Source: G963662605 sp963667005 (lineage in GTDB: Bacteria; Bacteroidota; Ignavibacteria; Ignavibacteriales; Ignavibacteriaceae). From it: a stretch of 64,000 bases of DNA. The position numbers and the translations under genes were made by a program. The notes below the pieces were generated by a model, which was not told where the DNA came from, made no database searches, and saw only the letters and a program-made list of their open reading frames with translations. Each line of letters begins with the position of its first letter. Within the stretch, counting starts at the first letter, position 1. The stretch covers positions 3,596,001-3,660,000 of the forward strand of contig OY762937.1 in NCBI GenBank assembly GCA_963667005.1, written 5' to 3'. Below, in pieces: positions 1 to 8,762 of this stretch.

Positions 1-2
1 TG

Positions 3-41
3 CAAAAAGAATTGTCAAAAAAATTAAAGAATTTATTATGA
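3..41 (+). CDS. C-terminal end of a probable ECF sigma factor (partial)
   Basis: Only the last 12 codons are in the window. In this frame the sequence reads KELSKKLKNLL before a TGA at 39-41. The stop overlaps the ATG of the next gene (ATGA), the usual sign of translational coupling. The short lysine/leucine-rich tail resembles the end of region 4 of ECF sigma factors. The following genes (small membrane protein, then Spy/CpxP-like proteins) are a common neighbourhood for such a sigma factor. The identity is inference from context; the visible part is too short for a family call. Confidence 0.35.
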   Translation, partial: QKELSKKLKNLL

Positions 42-376
42 AACATAACTACCATATTGAAGAAGAAGCCAAGAAGATCATAGGCATGATGGATGAGAAG
101 GAAGAGATTACGTTTGATCCATACTTCTACACACGCCTGCATGCGAATATGGAATCAGAAAAGGCATCAAATATTCGCAATTTCCGGCAGGTTATGGCAT
201 TCAGTCTTTTTCTGCTGTTCATACTCGGCCTGAACGTTGTATCTATTGAGTCATACTCATCACGTTCAACGGCTGTCAATACAACAACATCATCAAGAGA
301 TACATCGCTCTCTCAGGTCGCAAAAGAATATGCGGTATTCGATATGCAAACATCAATTTACACGTATGCAAAATAG
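38..376 (+). CDS. small single-pass membrane protein, possible anti-sigma-like
   Basis: A 112-residue protein with a charged N-terminal half (residues 1-50, acidic then basic), one strong transmembrane segment at about 51-70, and a Ser/Thr-rich outer tail. Its ATG overlaps the stop of the preceding partial gene, and the next gene starts 8 bases after its stop, so the set is very likely one operon. A short cytoplasmic domain, one membrane helix and a position after a sigma-factor-like gene suggest an anti-sigma role. No zinc-binding HxxxCxxC motif is visible, and no family was recognised. The frame is also open upstream of the ATG, but the ATGA overlap supports this start. Confidence 0.7.
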   Translation: MKHNYHIEEEAKKIIGMMDEKEEITFDPYFYTRLHANMESEKASNIRNFRQVMAFSLFLLFILGLNVVSIESYSSRSTAVNTTTSSRDTSLSQVAKEYAVFDMQTSIYTYAK

Positions 377-384
377 GTTGGGAA

Positions 385-891
385 ATGGATTATTTTACAA
401 AACACAAATTTCTTGTAGCCGCGATTGTTGTGCTGATCGTGGTTAACCTCGCGACGGTTGGGATTATACTATTCACACCGCAACGTCCGGCTCCGCCGAA
501 CGGCATGAGACCCGGTATGCCGCCGCCGCAGGGAATGAAATTCTTCGAAGATGAATTCCGGTTAACGGAAGATCAGAAAGCGACATTTAATAGATTGCGG
601 GAAGAGCATTTCGCAAAAGTCAAAGATATCATTGACAATATGCGGGCAGCAAAAAACGATGCCTACATGATGTTAATGCAGGATAATCCGGATAAAAATA
701 AGGCTGATTCTTTGTTCGAGGTGTCGGGTAAACTACAGATTCAATTGGACAAAATGACATTTGAGCATTTTGCAAAATTGAAAACGTATTGTACAAAAGA
801 TCAACTGCCGGCGTATAACAAACTGCTTCAAGGATTGACGCAAAAATTCAATGAGCATGACGGACCACCACATCCGGCGCCGATGCAGTAA
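385..891 (+). CDS. membrane-anchored periplasmic heavy-metal-sensor/Spy-like protein
   Basis: A 168-residue protein with a short cytoplasmic start, one membrane helix (about residues 9-30), a Pro/Gly/Met-rich linker (about 31-55) and a long helical periplasmic domain. The domain carries an LTEDQ motif near residue 60 and a TKDQLPAY stretch near 137. LTxxQ-type motifs define the Spy/CpxP/ZraP family of periplasmic chaperones and metal sensors. It lies between a sigma-factor-linked membrane protein and a second, secreted LTxxQ protein, which points to an envelope-stress module. Ligand and partner cannot be read from the sequence. Confidence 0.75.
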   Translation: MDYFTKHKFLVAAIVVLIVVNLATVGIILFTPQRPAPPNGMRPGMPPPQGMKFFEDEFRLTEDQKATFNRLREEHFAKVKDIIDNMRAAKNDAYMMLMQDNPDKNKADSLFEVSGKLQIQLDKMTFEHFAKLKTYCTKDQLPAYNKLLQGLTQKFNEHDGPPHPAPMQ

Positions 892-915
892 AGTACCAAT
901 CTCTAAGAGGACACT

Positions 916-1443
916 ATGAAATCAAGACATCTCGTATGGTTGTTCGCATTATTGCTCACGGTAAGTTTTACCAGTGTTTCGTTCGCACAGGGCCAAGATA
1001 AAGCACAAAAACCAGCAAAAGGAAAACAGGAATTTGTAAAACCACCGCATGGCGATAAAGACGAACTTCCGCCTCCCGGCTGCCCTGAAGGAAGACCTGA
1101 AGGATGCCCGGGAATGGGTCACGTACCTTTTATTCCTGATTTAACCAAAGATCAGGAAACATCTCTTAAACAATTACGTCTAAAAAGTGGGAAGGATATC
1201 CTCCCTCTCCAGAACCAGATTGGTGAACTGGAAGCAAAACTCAGGACTCTTGTTTCGGATGATAACGCGGATATCGCTCAAATCAACCCTATTGTTGACC
1301 AAATTGCAGGACTGCGTGCAAAGATTGAAAAAATTCACATCAAGGAACGTATTGATACGAGAAGATTGCTGACCGAAGAGCAACGTTTGGAGTTCGACCG
1401 TCAGCCAGGGAAATTACCCCCACCCCCACCTCAGAATCAATAA
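916..1443 (+). CDS. secreted Spy/CpxP-like periplasmic protein
   Basis: A 175-residue protein with a clear signal peptide (residues 1-24, ending at SFAQ). It has a Lys/Pro-rich segment, a CPEGRPEGC stretch with two cysteines, and a helical domain with LTKDQ (about residue 78) and LLTEEQ (about 155), the two LTxxQ repeats of Spy/CpxP chaperones. The end is Pro-rich. AGAGGA lies 9 bases before the ATG and supports the start. It is the last gene of the first operon, followed by an intrinsic terminator. It probably acts as a stress chaperone or metal-responsive regulator in the periplasm; this is a family-level inference. Confidence 0.75.
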   Translation: MKSRHLVWLFALLLTVSFTSVSFAQGQDKAQKPAKGKQEFVKPPHGDKDELPPPGCPEGRPEGCPGMGHVPFIPDLTKDQETSLKQLRLKSGKDILPLQNQIGELEAKLRTLVSDDNADIAQINPIVDQIAGLRAKIEKIHIKERIDTRRLLTEEQRLEFDRQPGKLPPPPPQNQ

Positions 1444-1457
1444 GCCTGGTTCAACAC

Positions 1458-1485
1458 AATCCCGCTGCAAAGCGGGATTTTTTTT
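1458..1485 (+). terminator. intrinsic terminator after the Spy-like operon
   Basis: The stem AATCCCGC / GCGGGATT with a short TGCAAA loop is followed by eight T residues. It lies 15 bases after the stop codon of the Spy-like gene. Confidence 0.9.
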
Positions 1486-1584
1486 GCCCGAACCTTAAAA
1501 AAAAGAAATCTTTCTACCATTTTTCGGATTAGTTGAATACCTTATATTTATTTAAAGATAAATAAAATTTGCATTCAGTAATTG

Positions 1585-2940
1585 ATGGCTATGAATCAGA
1601 ATCGAATAAGACTTCTGCAGAAAGGACGTGATTTAAAAGGGCCTATCCTTTATTGGATGAGTCGAGACCAACGCGTTCAGGATAACTGGGCGCTGATTTT
1701 TGCAAAACGGCTTGCCGATGCTCAGCGTGTGCCTCTTATTGTCGTGTTTTCATTAGTCTCAGATTTTCAATTTGCAACCGAGCGTCATTTCAATTTTATG
1801 CTTAAGGGATTGATGCAGGTTGAAAAAAATCTAGCAAATTTGAATATACCTTATGTTTTGCTGTTCGGCGAACCTCAGAATACTCTACCCGGTTATATTG
1901 AAGAACATAATATCTCAGTACTCGTCTGCGACTTTGACCCCTTAAAGATTAAGCGCCTGTGGAAGAAACATTTAGCCCCTCAGCTCACTATTCCCTTTTA
2001 TGAAGTGGATGCACATAATATTGTTCCGGCGTTATACGTCTCACAAAAAACCGAGTTCTCCGCGTATACTATCCGGTCAAAAATCAATAAACTACTGCCG
2101 GTGTTCTTAGAAAGAATTCCTATAATAATCCCGCATACTTTTTCTGATAAAAAATTGTTCAGAAAAAACGATTGGGATTACGCGCTGAATAAGCTGCCGA
2201 TTGACCGAACCGTGAAAGAAGTCCCCGGAATCCTTCCGGGCGAAAAAGCTGCTCATGATCAGCTTGAAAAATTTTTAACGCATACTCTGCCTCATTACAA
2301 CGAGAAAAGAAATGATCCGTGTGAGGATGGTCAATCCGGATTATCGCCATATTTGCATTTCGGACAAATCTCGGCACAGAGAGTCGCAATGGAAGTACAG
2401 GCACACTTCTCCCCTGACCCGAATACCGAGGCATTCCTTGAGGAGCTGATTGTCAGGCGAGAATTGTCGGATAATTTTTGTTACTATAATACCAAGTACG
2501 ATTCATTTGACGGATTTCATCCATGGGCACAGGCAACCCTTCGCGAACATGAAAAAGATGAACGTGAGTACATGTACTCTTTAAAGCAATTGGAATCAGC
2601 TTCGACTCATGATCCATTATGGAACGCAGCCCAAAATGAAATGGTTATCTATGGCAAGATGCATGGTTATATGAGAATGTATTGGGCAAAAAAAATTTTA
2701 GAATGGTCTGAATCGCCGGCAACAGCACTCAAAAATGCCATCTACCTAAATGACCATTATTCATTGGATGGCAGAGATCCGAATGGCTATACAGGATGCG
2801 CATGGTCAATCGGTGGTGTACACGACCGGGCGTGGACTGAACGGCCGGTTTTTGGAAAAATCCGTTATATGAATTATAATGGTTGTGCAAGAAAATTTAA
2901 TATTGCAAAGTATATTGAAAAAGCTGTGACTCAAACATGA
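1585..2940 (+). CDS. phr: class II cyclobutane pyrimidine dimer photolyase
   Basis: A protein of about 451 residues that repairs UV-induced CPD lesions using FAD and light. Class II marks are the SRDQRVQDNWAL block near the N-terminus (antenna domain) and the C-terminal FAD domain with GRDPNGYTGCAWSIGG and HDRAWTERPVFGKIRYM. Length and motifs fit the family, with no missing core segment. An in-frame TTG lies at 1582, but the ATG at 1585 (or 1591) is the more ordinary start; no clear ribosome binding site decides. It is followed 58 bases later by the P450-like gene on the same strand. Confidence 0.93.
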   Translation: MAMNQNRIRLLQKGRDLKGPILYWMSRDQRVQDNWALIFAKRLADAQRVPLIVVFSLVSDFQFATERHFNFMLKGLMQVEKNLANLNIPYVLLFGEPQNTLPGYIEEHNISVLVCDFDPLKIKRLWKKHLAPQLTIPFYEVDAHNIVPALYVSQKTEFSAYTIRSKINKLLPVFLERIPIIIPHTFSDKKLFRKNDWDYALNKLPIDRTVKEVPGILPGEKAAHDQLEKFLTHTLPHYNEKRNDPCEDGQSGLSPYLHFGQISAQRVAMEVQAHFSPDPNTEAFLEELIVRRELSDNFCYYNTKYDSFDGFHPWAQATLREHEKDEREYMYSLKQLESASTHDPLWNAAQNEMVIYGKMHGYMRMYWAKKILEWSESPATALKNAIYLNDHYSLDGRDPNGYTGCAWSIGGVHDRAWTERPVFGKIRYMNYNGCARKFNIAKYIEKAVTQT

Positions 2941-2998
2941 TACCGGGCTGTTACTACGGTACGTTACTATTTTATAATCAAACCCATAAGACATTGCA

Positions 2999-4306
2999 AT
3001 GAAAAAATATTTTTTGAACGAACTCTCACGCTATGCAAACAGCAGTAGCGTTGTTAAACCGCTGAAAATATTCGGTGAAAAGTTCCTGTTCACCAACAAT
3101 GAGAAATTTATCCATCACATTGAAACGGTGAATTCGTCGAATTATTCGGGTGGCATGGGTATGGGGAGCTGTGAGGAGTTCAATTATTGCGGCGTAATTA
3201 ATAAAGACCGGGAATTTGCCGATCTATTGAAGAAAATCATTCCTTCTCCGTTTGAGTGGACAAGTGTTGCCGAGGATTTTAATTTTATCGTTGAGGAAAC
3301 CGGGCAGATGTATGACCGCTGGATTAGCGAAGGAAGGCGCGAATCGGTAATTAATGCCGAGTTGGAATTTCAGCGTCTTGCATATTTTTTATCTGCACAA
3401 TTGTTCATTTCTCCTGAATTGGAATTGAATGCGGATCCGGTGCTTGACGGTATATCCGACTTACTCGATATTAGTGATGTTGCCGATCATCAATCCCATA
3501 AATCCAAAAAACGGTTTGCCCACGTGCTTCCGTTTATCAATACAATGAAACCGCTGCTTGATACCGCATCTGAATTGATTGATCTGCTTTCAGGACAGCT
3601 AACAGATGAATATTTGCGCAAAAATACGCCGAAAGGATTTTTGTTCGAAAATATGTTTAAGGCGTATAACGAAGGAATTTTAGAGTATTCGTCCTTCATA
3701 CCCGTTATGAAATATTATATACTTACCGGGCCACTAGCAACTGCAGAACTGCTTACCTGGTTGTTTTATTCAATAGACAGCATTCCTGGTTTGAGAAAAA
3801 AACTCGAGAATGAAATACAGACCACCTGTGGCAACGAGGATTTGACTTTGGAGGCTGTTAAAAGTATGACGCTGCTGCGTTCTGTTGTTTTAGAAACAAT
3901 GCGTTACTACACACTCGTAACGGTTTTTCAAAAAACAACGCTTTATAAAGATGAATTTGAGGGGACTATAATACCTCCAAATGCGCACATCCTTATCTCC
4001 CCATATACACTGCACAGAAAAGCATCGCTATGGAAGGATGCTGAAACATTTATTCCTGAGCGGTTTATCGGTGCCCCGATACCGGAAAACGGATTTATGC
4101 CGTTCGGCGATAATATCATCAACGCTGCATCGCGTGACATTATCATCCAGCAATTACAAATCATTAGCGCCGTACTTTTGCGGAAAACCCATATCTATTA
4201 TCAAAGTAAAGAATCGCCGGTATTCAGAGCAACACCGGTATTATCACCATCTCATCGCGTTCTTGCCCTTGCCGTAAAAGTCGGTAATGAAGGCACAAAC
4301 GAATAG
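2999..4306 (+). CDS. cytochrome P450-like protein without the haem-ligand cysteine
   Basis: A 435-residue protein with the P450 fold order: the I-helix region (TGPLATAELLTWLFY, residues 243-257), the K-helix ExxR (E299-R302), the PERF motif, and the segment where the haem loop should be (FMPFGDNIINAAS). In active P450s that loop is FxxGxxxxCxG with a cysteine thiolate ligand; here the position is Ala376 and no nearby Cys replaces it. The I-helix acid-alcohol pair for oxygen activation is also changed to Leu246-Ala247. It cannot be an ordinary monooxygenase and may be a pseudoenzyme or a P450 of the rearranging type with altered ligation. prmA follows after 17 bases, so the two are probably co-transcribed. 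Confidence 0.8.
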   Translation: MKKYFLNELSRYANSSSVVKPLKIFGEKFLFTNNEKFIHHIETVNSSNYSGGMGMGSCEEFNYCGVINKDREFADLLKKIIPSPFEWTSVAEDFNFIVEETGQMYDRWISEGRRESVINAELEFQRLAYFLSAQLFISPELELNADPVLDGISDLLDISDVADHQSHKSKKRFAHVLPFINTMKPLLDTASELIDLLSGQLTDEYLRKNTPKGFLFENMFKAYNEGILEYSSFIPVMKYYILTGPLATAELLTWLFYSIDSIPGLRKKLENEIQTTCGNEDLTLEAVKSMTLLRSVVLETMRYYTLVTVFQKTTLYKDEFEGTIIPPNAHILISPYTLHRKASLWKDAETFIPERFIGAPIPENGFMPFGDNIINAASRDIIIQQLQIISAVLLRKTHIYYQSKESPVFRATPVLSPSHRVLALAVKVGNEGTNE

Positions 4307-4323
4307 TAAATCAAGGACTCTCA

Positions 4324-5166
4324 ATGAAACAATACAAAGAACTTATTCTCGAAACCTCCCCCCTTCCAGTTGATCTGCTAACCGGACTCTTATGGGAATT
4401 GGAGATTTTAGGGATAGTCGAAGAAAACACATCGTTAAAAATATTTGTCGACCCGGATTTTGATCAACAAATCATAATGAACTTACTGCAAAAATTACAG
4501 GAAGAAAAAACCATTGAAACGTTCAGCCTCTCCGCTTCTACATTTGAGAATAAAAACTGGAATGAAGAATGGGAAAAAACGCTGAACATCATTCATGTAA
4601 CTCCAAGAGTTGTTATTCGTCCCAGCACGAAAGAATATACACCGGCAGAAGGTGAAATCGTCCTCACCATTGACCCAAAAATGTCATTCGGTACCGGTGA
4701 ACATCAAACCACCAAACTCATGATAACGGCAATTGAAAAGTATATCAATAAGGGTACGGTTGCAGACATCGGTACCGGGACGGGCGTACTTGCCATAGCA
4801 GCAATAAAATTCGGAGCAAAAAGAGCGGTCGCGATTGATAATGACGAGTGGTGTTATGAAAACGGCGTTGAAAATATCGAACTGAATAATGTCGCCGATA
4901 AAGTCACTATTATGACGGGCATTGTTGATGACATTCAGGAACCCGGCTTCGATACCGTACTCGCCAACATTCAGAAAAACGTACTGCTTGAAATCGCGGA
5001 GTCGTTGATTGCCAAAGTGAATAAAGGCGGATTGCTAGTACTCTCAGGAATATTACTCGAAGACGAAGAAGACATCCTGAAAAAATATACTTCACTCGGC
5101 ATGAGTAAGGTCGAGACATTTGTTTTAGATGAGTGGAAAGCTGTAGTACTGAAAAAAGATTTGTAG
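4324..5166 (+). CDS. prmA: ribosomal protein L11 methyltransferase PrmA
   Basis: A 280-residue SAM-dependent methyltransferase expected to trimethylate ribosomal protein L11. The N-terminal substrate-recognition domain (about 1-90) is followed by the Rossmann domain with FGTGEHQTTKLM (around residue 122), the SAM loop DIGTGTGVLAIAA (about 149) and LANIQKNV, the PrmA form of motif IV. It starts 17 bases after the P450-like gene. Its last codon and stop (TTG TAG) run into a REP-like hairpin, and the TAG itself is part of the GTAG foot of that repeat. Confidence 0.93.
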   Translation: MKQYKELILETSPLPVDLLTGLLWELEILGIVEENTSLKIFVDPDFDQQIIMNLLQKLQEEKTIETFSLSASTFENKNWNEEWEKTLNIIHVTPRVVIRPSTKEYTPAEGEIVLTIDPKMSFGTGEHQTTKLMITAIEKYINKGTVADIGTGTGVLAIAAIKFGAKRAVAIDNDEWCYENGVENIELNNVADKVTIMTGIVDDIQEPGFDTVLANIQKNVLLEIAESLIAKVNKGGLLVLSGILLEDEEDILKKYTSLGMSKVETFVLDEWKAVVLKKDL

Positions 5167-5252
5167 GGCGATCTCTCTGAGTCGCCTATTGCAGAATTAG
5201 CAAAATAGGATAATCGCTTTATTACTTTGGTCGGTTCAGAGAACCAACCTAC
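5163..5252. repeat. REPIN-like element (GTAG...CTAC)
   Basis: A 90-base element. GTAG is followed by a hairpin GGCGA...TCGCC, then an AT-rich core of about 40 bases, then a second hairpin GGTCGGTTC...GAACCAACC closed by CTAC. The arrangement of two inverted hairpins, each with GTAG at its foot, is that of a REP doublet. The first four bases overlap the prmA stop codon. Confidence 0.7.
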
Positions 5253-5547
5253 AGTTCGAAATGTAGGGCGATCTCTCTGAGTCGCCCCGATTCATCGAGG
5301 AATAGAACACATACCTGCCCGACTACGTCAGTCAGGCGGGTGATGCGGATAACCACGCCTGCGGCGGGCAAGCACTGATTTCACGGATTTCTATTTGTAA
5401 AGAACCAAGACACAAAACTTATTGTCATTCCTACGTGACTTGTCCCGGCTTGCCGGGAGGCGGGAATCCAGTACTCTATAAGATGAAAACAATACAGGTA
5501 CTGAATATTTCAGCCATTAAAGCAGCGTCTATTTGCAATTTACCTGG
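5167..5547. repeat. gene-free repeat cluster between prmA and the lipoprotein gene
   Basis: After the REPIN-like element a second, solitary copy of the GTAGGGCGA hairpin lies at 5263-5286. A GAATAGAACAC...CACGGATTT type repeat (5300-5395, related to 8517-8560) follows, carrying two GC-rich micro-palindromes (5314-5340 and 5354-5372). A TTGTCATTCC repeat start at 5422 holds a CCCGGCTTGCCGGG palindrome near 5448. No ORF or RNA gene is visible. Confidence 0.7.
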
Positions 5548-6567
5548 CTACTTATCTTTTCCAATTCCCTTCAAAAAACTTTTGAATGCATCATCGTTAT
5601 TTGAGTAACAATTAATTACTTCGTATAGCTCCTGATAATTTATATTAGTCATATGAGAGGCATCAAAAATTCTATTGAATACCTTTGTTAAAAGTTCGTT
5701 ATTATTTTTGATGCGCCGCGCGTCCAAAATGAACTTCCACATGAATTGTGAAAACCGGTTGTCCGGATATTTTAGCATAAACTCCTCATACAATTCAACA
5801 GCTTTTGAATATAAGAATTCTGTTTTTGAATCCCCCCAAAACACATACTGATAACTACCAGCACTAAGAATTTTTTCCAGACATTCCCTCTCATAAAATC
5901 CCCCTTTACTATTTGCAAGAGCTTTTAAATATCCAGGGTATGAAATATCCTGTCCGCCGGGAACTAATTGCGATTCGGCCATTACATCCTGAAATGATGC
6001 ACGCAATGAATCGGGCACAGAAAGAATTTTAAAATTTACATGATTTGACTTATATATTATTTTCTTATAAATATATTCGATATAAAAATCAAAATTCCCG
6101 GGATAAAATACAGCCCAGGGGAGACGAGCCATAGTTTTAACAGGCGATAGAGCGTCAGCCTCATCACATGGACTCGAATATGACATATACTTGCCATGCG
6201 GAGCAATTGAAAGGCCCCCACCACCCCAATAAAAAACAGATCCATCTCCCTCAATAGTCATGTTACTGTCAATGTCGGTTAGGCTAGTGATAAACAAACC
6301 TGGAACAATTATTGTATTTCCGGTTTTGTTTTGAATTGTAACTAAAACATCAATTTTTTGTCCCTGAATATAGATCTGTTTTGTGGTTTTAATGGTTATT
6401 GTAAAGTCGGGGTTTTCATCCTTACCATCAACCGCTTTCTTCGCTCCAGCTCTTAACATACGTGCCGGGTAAGATACATCGTTATCAAGATTCAGCTTGC
6501 TGCTCTGCGTGCAGGAGACGAATAAAAGGAGGGGGACGAAGATAATGTTTATTATAATATTTTTCAT
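5548..6567 (-). CDS. hypothetical lipoprotein
   Basis: About 339 residues from the ATG at 6567; an ATG four codons upstream is equally in frame. The N-terminus is a lipoprotein signal with lipobox LLFVSC, so the mature protein is probably anchored to a membrane on the outer face. Residues about 55-180 look like a beta-rich Ig-like domain (alternating hydrophobic strands, DFTITIKTTKQIYIQGQ). The C-terminal half is helical and TPR-like in character (KAVELYEEFMLKYPDN). I do not recognise the family. It stands alone between repeats and the sugar-kinase pair. Confidence 0.65.
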   Translation of the reverse strand: MKNIIINIIFVPLLLFVSCTQSSKLNLDNDVSYPARMLRAGAKKAVDGKDENPDFTITIKTTKQIYIQGQKIDVLVTIQNKTGNTIIVPGLFITSLTDIDSNMTIEGDGSVFYWGGGGLSIAPHGKYMSYSSPCDEADALSPVKTMARLPWAVFYPGNFDFYIEYIYKKIIYKSNHVNFKILSVPDSLRASFQDVMAESQLVPGGQDISYPGYLKALANSKGGFYERECLEKILSAGSYQYVFWGDSKTEFLYSKAVELYEEFMLKYPDNRFSQFMWKFILDARRIKNNNELLTKVFNRIFDASHMTNINYQELYEVINCYSNNDDAFKSFLKGIGKDK

Positions 6568-6700
6568 TTTATCCCGCATTGTGAGTTACACAGTTCTTGC
6601 CAATTGCAACCGCATAAATATACTACATAGTTTATCAATTTAAAACCCAACTATTTAGCCAGATTCATCTTGTGAGCAGGAAAATAAAATTTCAGCTCCG

Positions 6701-7414
6701 CTATAAAAGACCTTGCAATTTCTTCAACTCTTCGAAACTTCCTGCGTCCGACCAAAAATCTTGTTGGTGGTTGTAGGCAAGGAGGCGTTTGGTTTTAGCT
6801 AATTGCAGGTACAGTTCAACGATGGAGAAAATTTCTTTATCGGGGAAATATTGCAGTGCTTCGGGTTCCATGATGTGGATGCCGCTGAATCCCCGCGAAA
6901 TATGGGTATCTGCTTTTCGCGAAAGTATCTCCTCTCCTGTTTTATCGTTTCTCCAGCCACAAAGTTCGTTCTCGTTATTAAAAAGAAAATACCTGTGCGA
7001 ATTGATCTCTCTTACCGCAAGTGTACAGAGCGGTTTATGTGTTTGATGATATTTTATCATTTCACCAAGATTGATATCGGAGACAATATCCACGTTATAA
7101 ACAAGGAACGGCTCGCTGCCCGCGAAAAACGGCGCGGCTTTTTTCAATCCCCCGCCGGTATCAAGCAATAACTCACGCTCGTCGGAGATAGTAATCTTCG
7201 CTCCGAAATTATCGTGTTCTTTCAGGTAATTGATAATCATATCCGGAAAGTGATGCACATTCACACATATATCGTCAAATCCATGATGCACTAATTTACG
7301 GATGGCATATTCAAGCAGCGTTGTTTCACCGATTTTGACTAATGCTTTGGGAATCGTATTCGTAATTGGACGAAGCCGTGTCCCGAGTCCGGCCGCGAAC
7401 AGCATTGCCTTCAT
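6701..7414 (-). CDS. murU: nucleotidyltransferase, MurU-like (MurNAc-1-phosphate uridylyltransferase)
   Basis: About 237 residues. The N-terminus MKAMLFAAGLGTRLRPITN carries the GXGTRLRP signature of sugar-1-phosphate nucleotidyltransferases, followed by KALVKIG. The start at 7414 is chosen because its ATG overlaps the TGA of the kinase gene upstream (ATGA) and has GGAAGG just before it. MurU-type enzymes join UTP to MurNAc-alpha-1-phosphate in peptidoglycan recycling. Pairing with an APH-like kinase supports that role. Other NDP-sugar substrates cannot be excluded from the sequence. Confidence 0.8.
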   Translation of the reverse strand: MKAMLFAAGLGTRLRPITNTIPKALVKIGETTLLEYAIRKLVHHGFDDICVNVHHFPDMIINYLKEHDNFGAKITISDERELLLDTGGGLKKAAPFFAGSEPFLVYNVDIVSDINLGEMIKYHQTHKPLCTLAVREINSHRYFLFNNENELCGWRNDKTGEEILSRKADTHISRGFSGIHIMEPEALQYFPDKEIFSIVELYLQLAKTKRLLAYNHQQDFWSDAGSFEELKKLQGLL

Positions 7415-8439
7415 CCTTCCGCCTTCCGGTAACATTCGTATTCTTGCAGATCTGCAATTCTTCCGATAACCTTTTGCAGTTCCGGTAACTGCACAGGCAT
7501 CTGCACGTTTTCAGCGAACCATCTAAAATCATCTATCGCCGGAGGTATGCTTTGCAGGAATAATTCCTTTCGCTCCGTAAGTCCACGAAACCCGTATGCA
7601 CCCATGGCCTGCATGATACGGATTAGCACGTAACCGTAATACATGTTTTTAAAGTCCATTTCGTTCACGGTCAATTTCGTTTGGAGCGATTCAATGTAGT
7701 AATTCAGCAGCCCGACACGCGCGCTGTTCGGGAGCAGGGCTTTTGCGTCGAATAACAAAGAAGCGACATCGTAGTGCAGACTTCCCTTTCTTCCGCCCTG
7801 ATAGTCAATGAAGTACGGTTTATCATTAAAAAGCATGATGTTGGAAGATTGGAAATCGCGATAAAGAAAATAATCGCAATCGGCGCTCAAAAGAAAATCC
7901 GCCAAAGCAATAAAATCGTTTTCAAGAAGCTGCTCATCAAACACGACCTTTGCAGGTTTCAGAAAACAATACTTGAAATAATTCATATCCCACATCATTG
8001 ACTGCCGGTCAAAGCTGTCGCGCGGATAACAGACAGCATAATCAATCAACTTCGCACCGTCAACTTGTAATGCCGGGAGGAGTCCTAATATTTTTTTGTA
8101 CTCACCTAACACCGCATCATTTATTGACTTATTCTCCTGGATGAACGAATATAATGTCACATCACCAAGGTCCTGCAGCAAGTATACGTCATTTTCTAAC
8201 TGCTCAGCATAAATCTCCGGCACCGGTAATCCGGCCAGCAGAAAAGATTTGGTAAATGAAATAAATGCCAGATTTTCTTTCTTATCGGCATTGTATACCC
8301 CAATTGCGGACTTTGCCGCACTCTGTATACGGTAGTATTCCCGGTATGACCCGGATTGAGGAAGCTTAGTAATACTTTGAGCGGGCTCACCAGCCCAGGA
8401 CTCAAATAATCCGGATAATAATTCAGTTGTATTGGTCAT
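7411..8439 (-). CDS. amgK: APH-family sugar kinase, AmgK-like (MurNAc/GlcNAc anomeric kinase)
   Basis: 342 residues of the aminoglycoside-phosphotransferase fold. The catalytic loop is YFLYRDFQSSNIM, where D in YRDF is the base and N binds metal, and the metal-binding segment is FIDYQGGRKG. The stop overlaps the start of the nucleotidyltransferase gene by four bases. In Pseudomonas, AmgK phosphorylates the anomeric position of MurNAc and MurU then makes UDP-MurNAc, bypassing de novo synthesis. The tandem pair here matches that module; activity on MurNAc is inferred from context and not shown by the fold alone. Confidence 0.78.
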   Translation of the reverse strand: MTNTTELLSGLFESWAGEPAQSITKLPQSGSYREYYRIQSAAKSAIGVYNADKKENLAFISFTKSFLLAGLPVPEIYAEQLENDVYLLQDLGDVTLYSFIQENKSINDAVLGEYKKILGLLPALQVDGAKLIDYAVCYPRDSFDRQSMMWDMNYFKYCFLKPAKVVFDEQLLENDFIALADFLLSADCDYFLYRDFQSSNIMLFNDKPYFIDYQGGRKGSLHYDVASLLFDAKALLPNSARVGLLNYYIESLQTKLTVNEMDFKNMYYGYVLIRIMQAMGAYGFRGLTERKELFLQSIPPAIDDFRWFAENVQMPVQLPELQKVIGRIADLQEYECYRKAEG

Positions 8440-8762
8440 GCAATCATTGTAAAAATATAGGAATAATGTAAAGTTAATTAAATATTTGCGTTTTGTGAAG
8501 CGGTCATCGACCTACAGGAATAGAACGCGGATGACACGGATAACACGGATTTTCACAGATAAGAATCTTTTCCCTTCCTAGCCCGTGACCCCGCCCGAAC
8601 GCCACAGGTGGGCAAGCATAGATAAAACGCATTTTCAGATTATGTACCTTCCTAGCCCATGACTTAAGTCATGGGCTAGGAACCCACGCAAATGAATGAA
8701 TGTACTGAGAAACTTAGTATATTACCCCTTTAATTCAAACATTTTCAGGATGTAGCTCCAAT
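8440..8762. repeat. gene-free stretch with palindromic repeats
   Basis: It contains a GAATAGAAC...CACGGAT type repeat (8517-8560, related to 5300-5395), a GC-rich micro-palindrome CCCCGCCCGAAC... (about 8589-8618) and a perfect palindrome centred at 8665/8666. No gene is seen. The promoter of the M64 peptidase should lie in its last 100 bases, but no clear boxes were identified. Confidence 0.6.
8649..8682. repeat. perfect 34-base palindrome
   Basis: Reading out from the centre, 17 bases on each side are exact reverse complements (arm TTCCTAGCCCATGACTT). It could act as a bidirectional transcript-end hairpin or be a repeat-family member; a degenerate relative starts at 8576 (CTTCCTAGCCCGTGAC). 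Confidence 0.75.
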
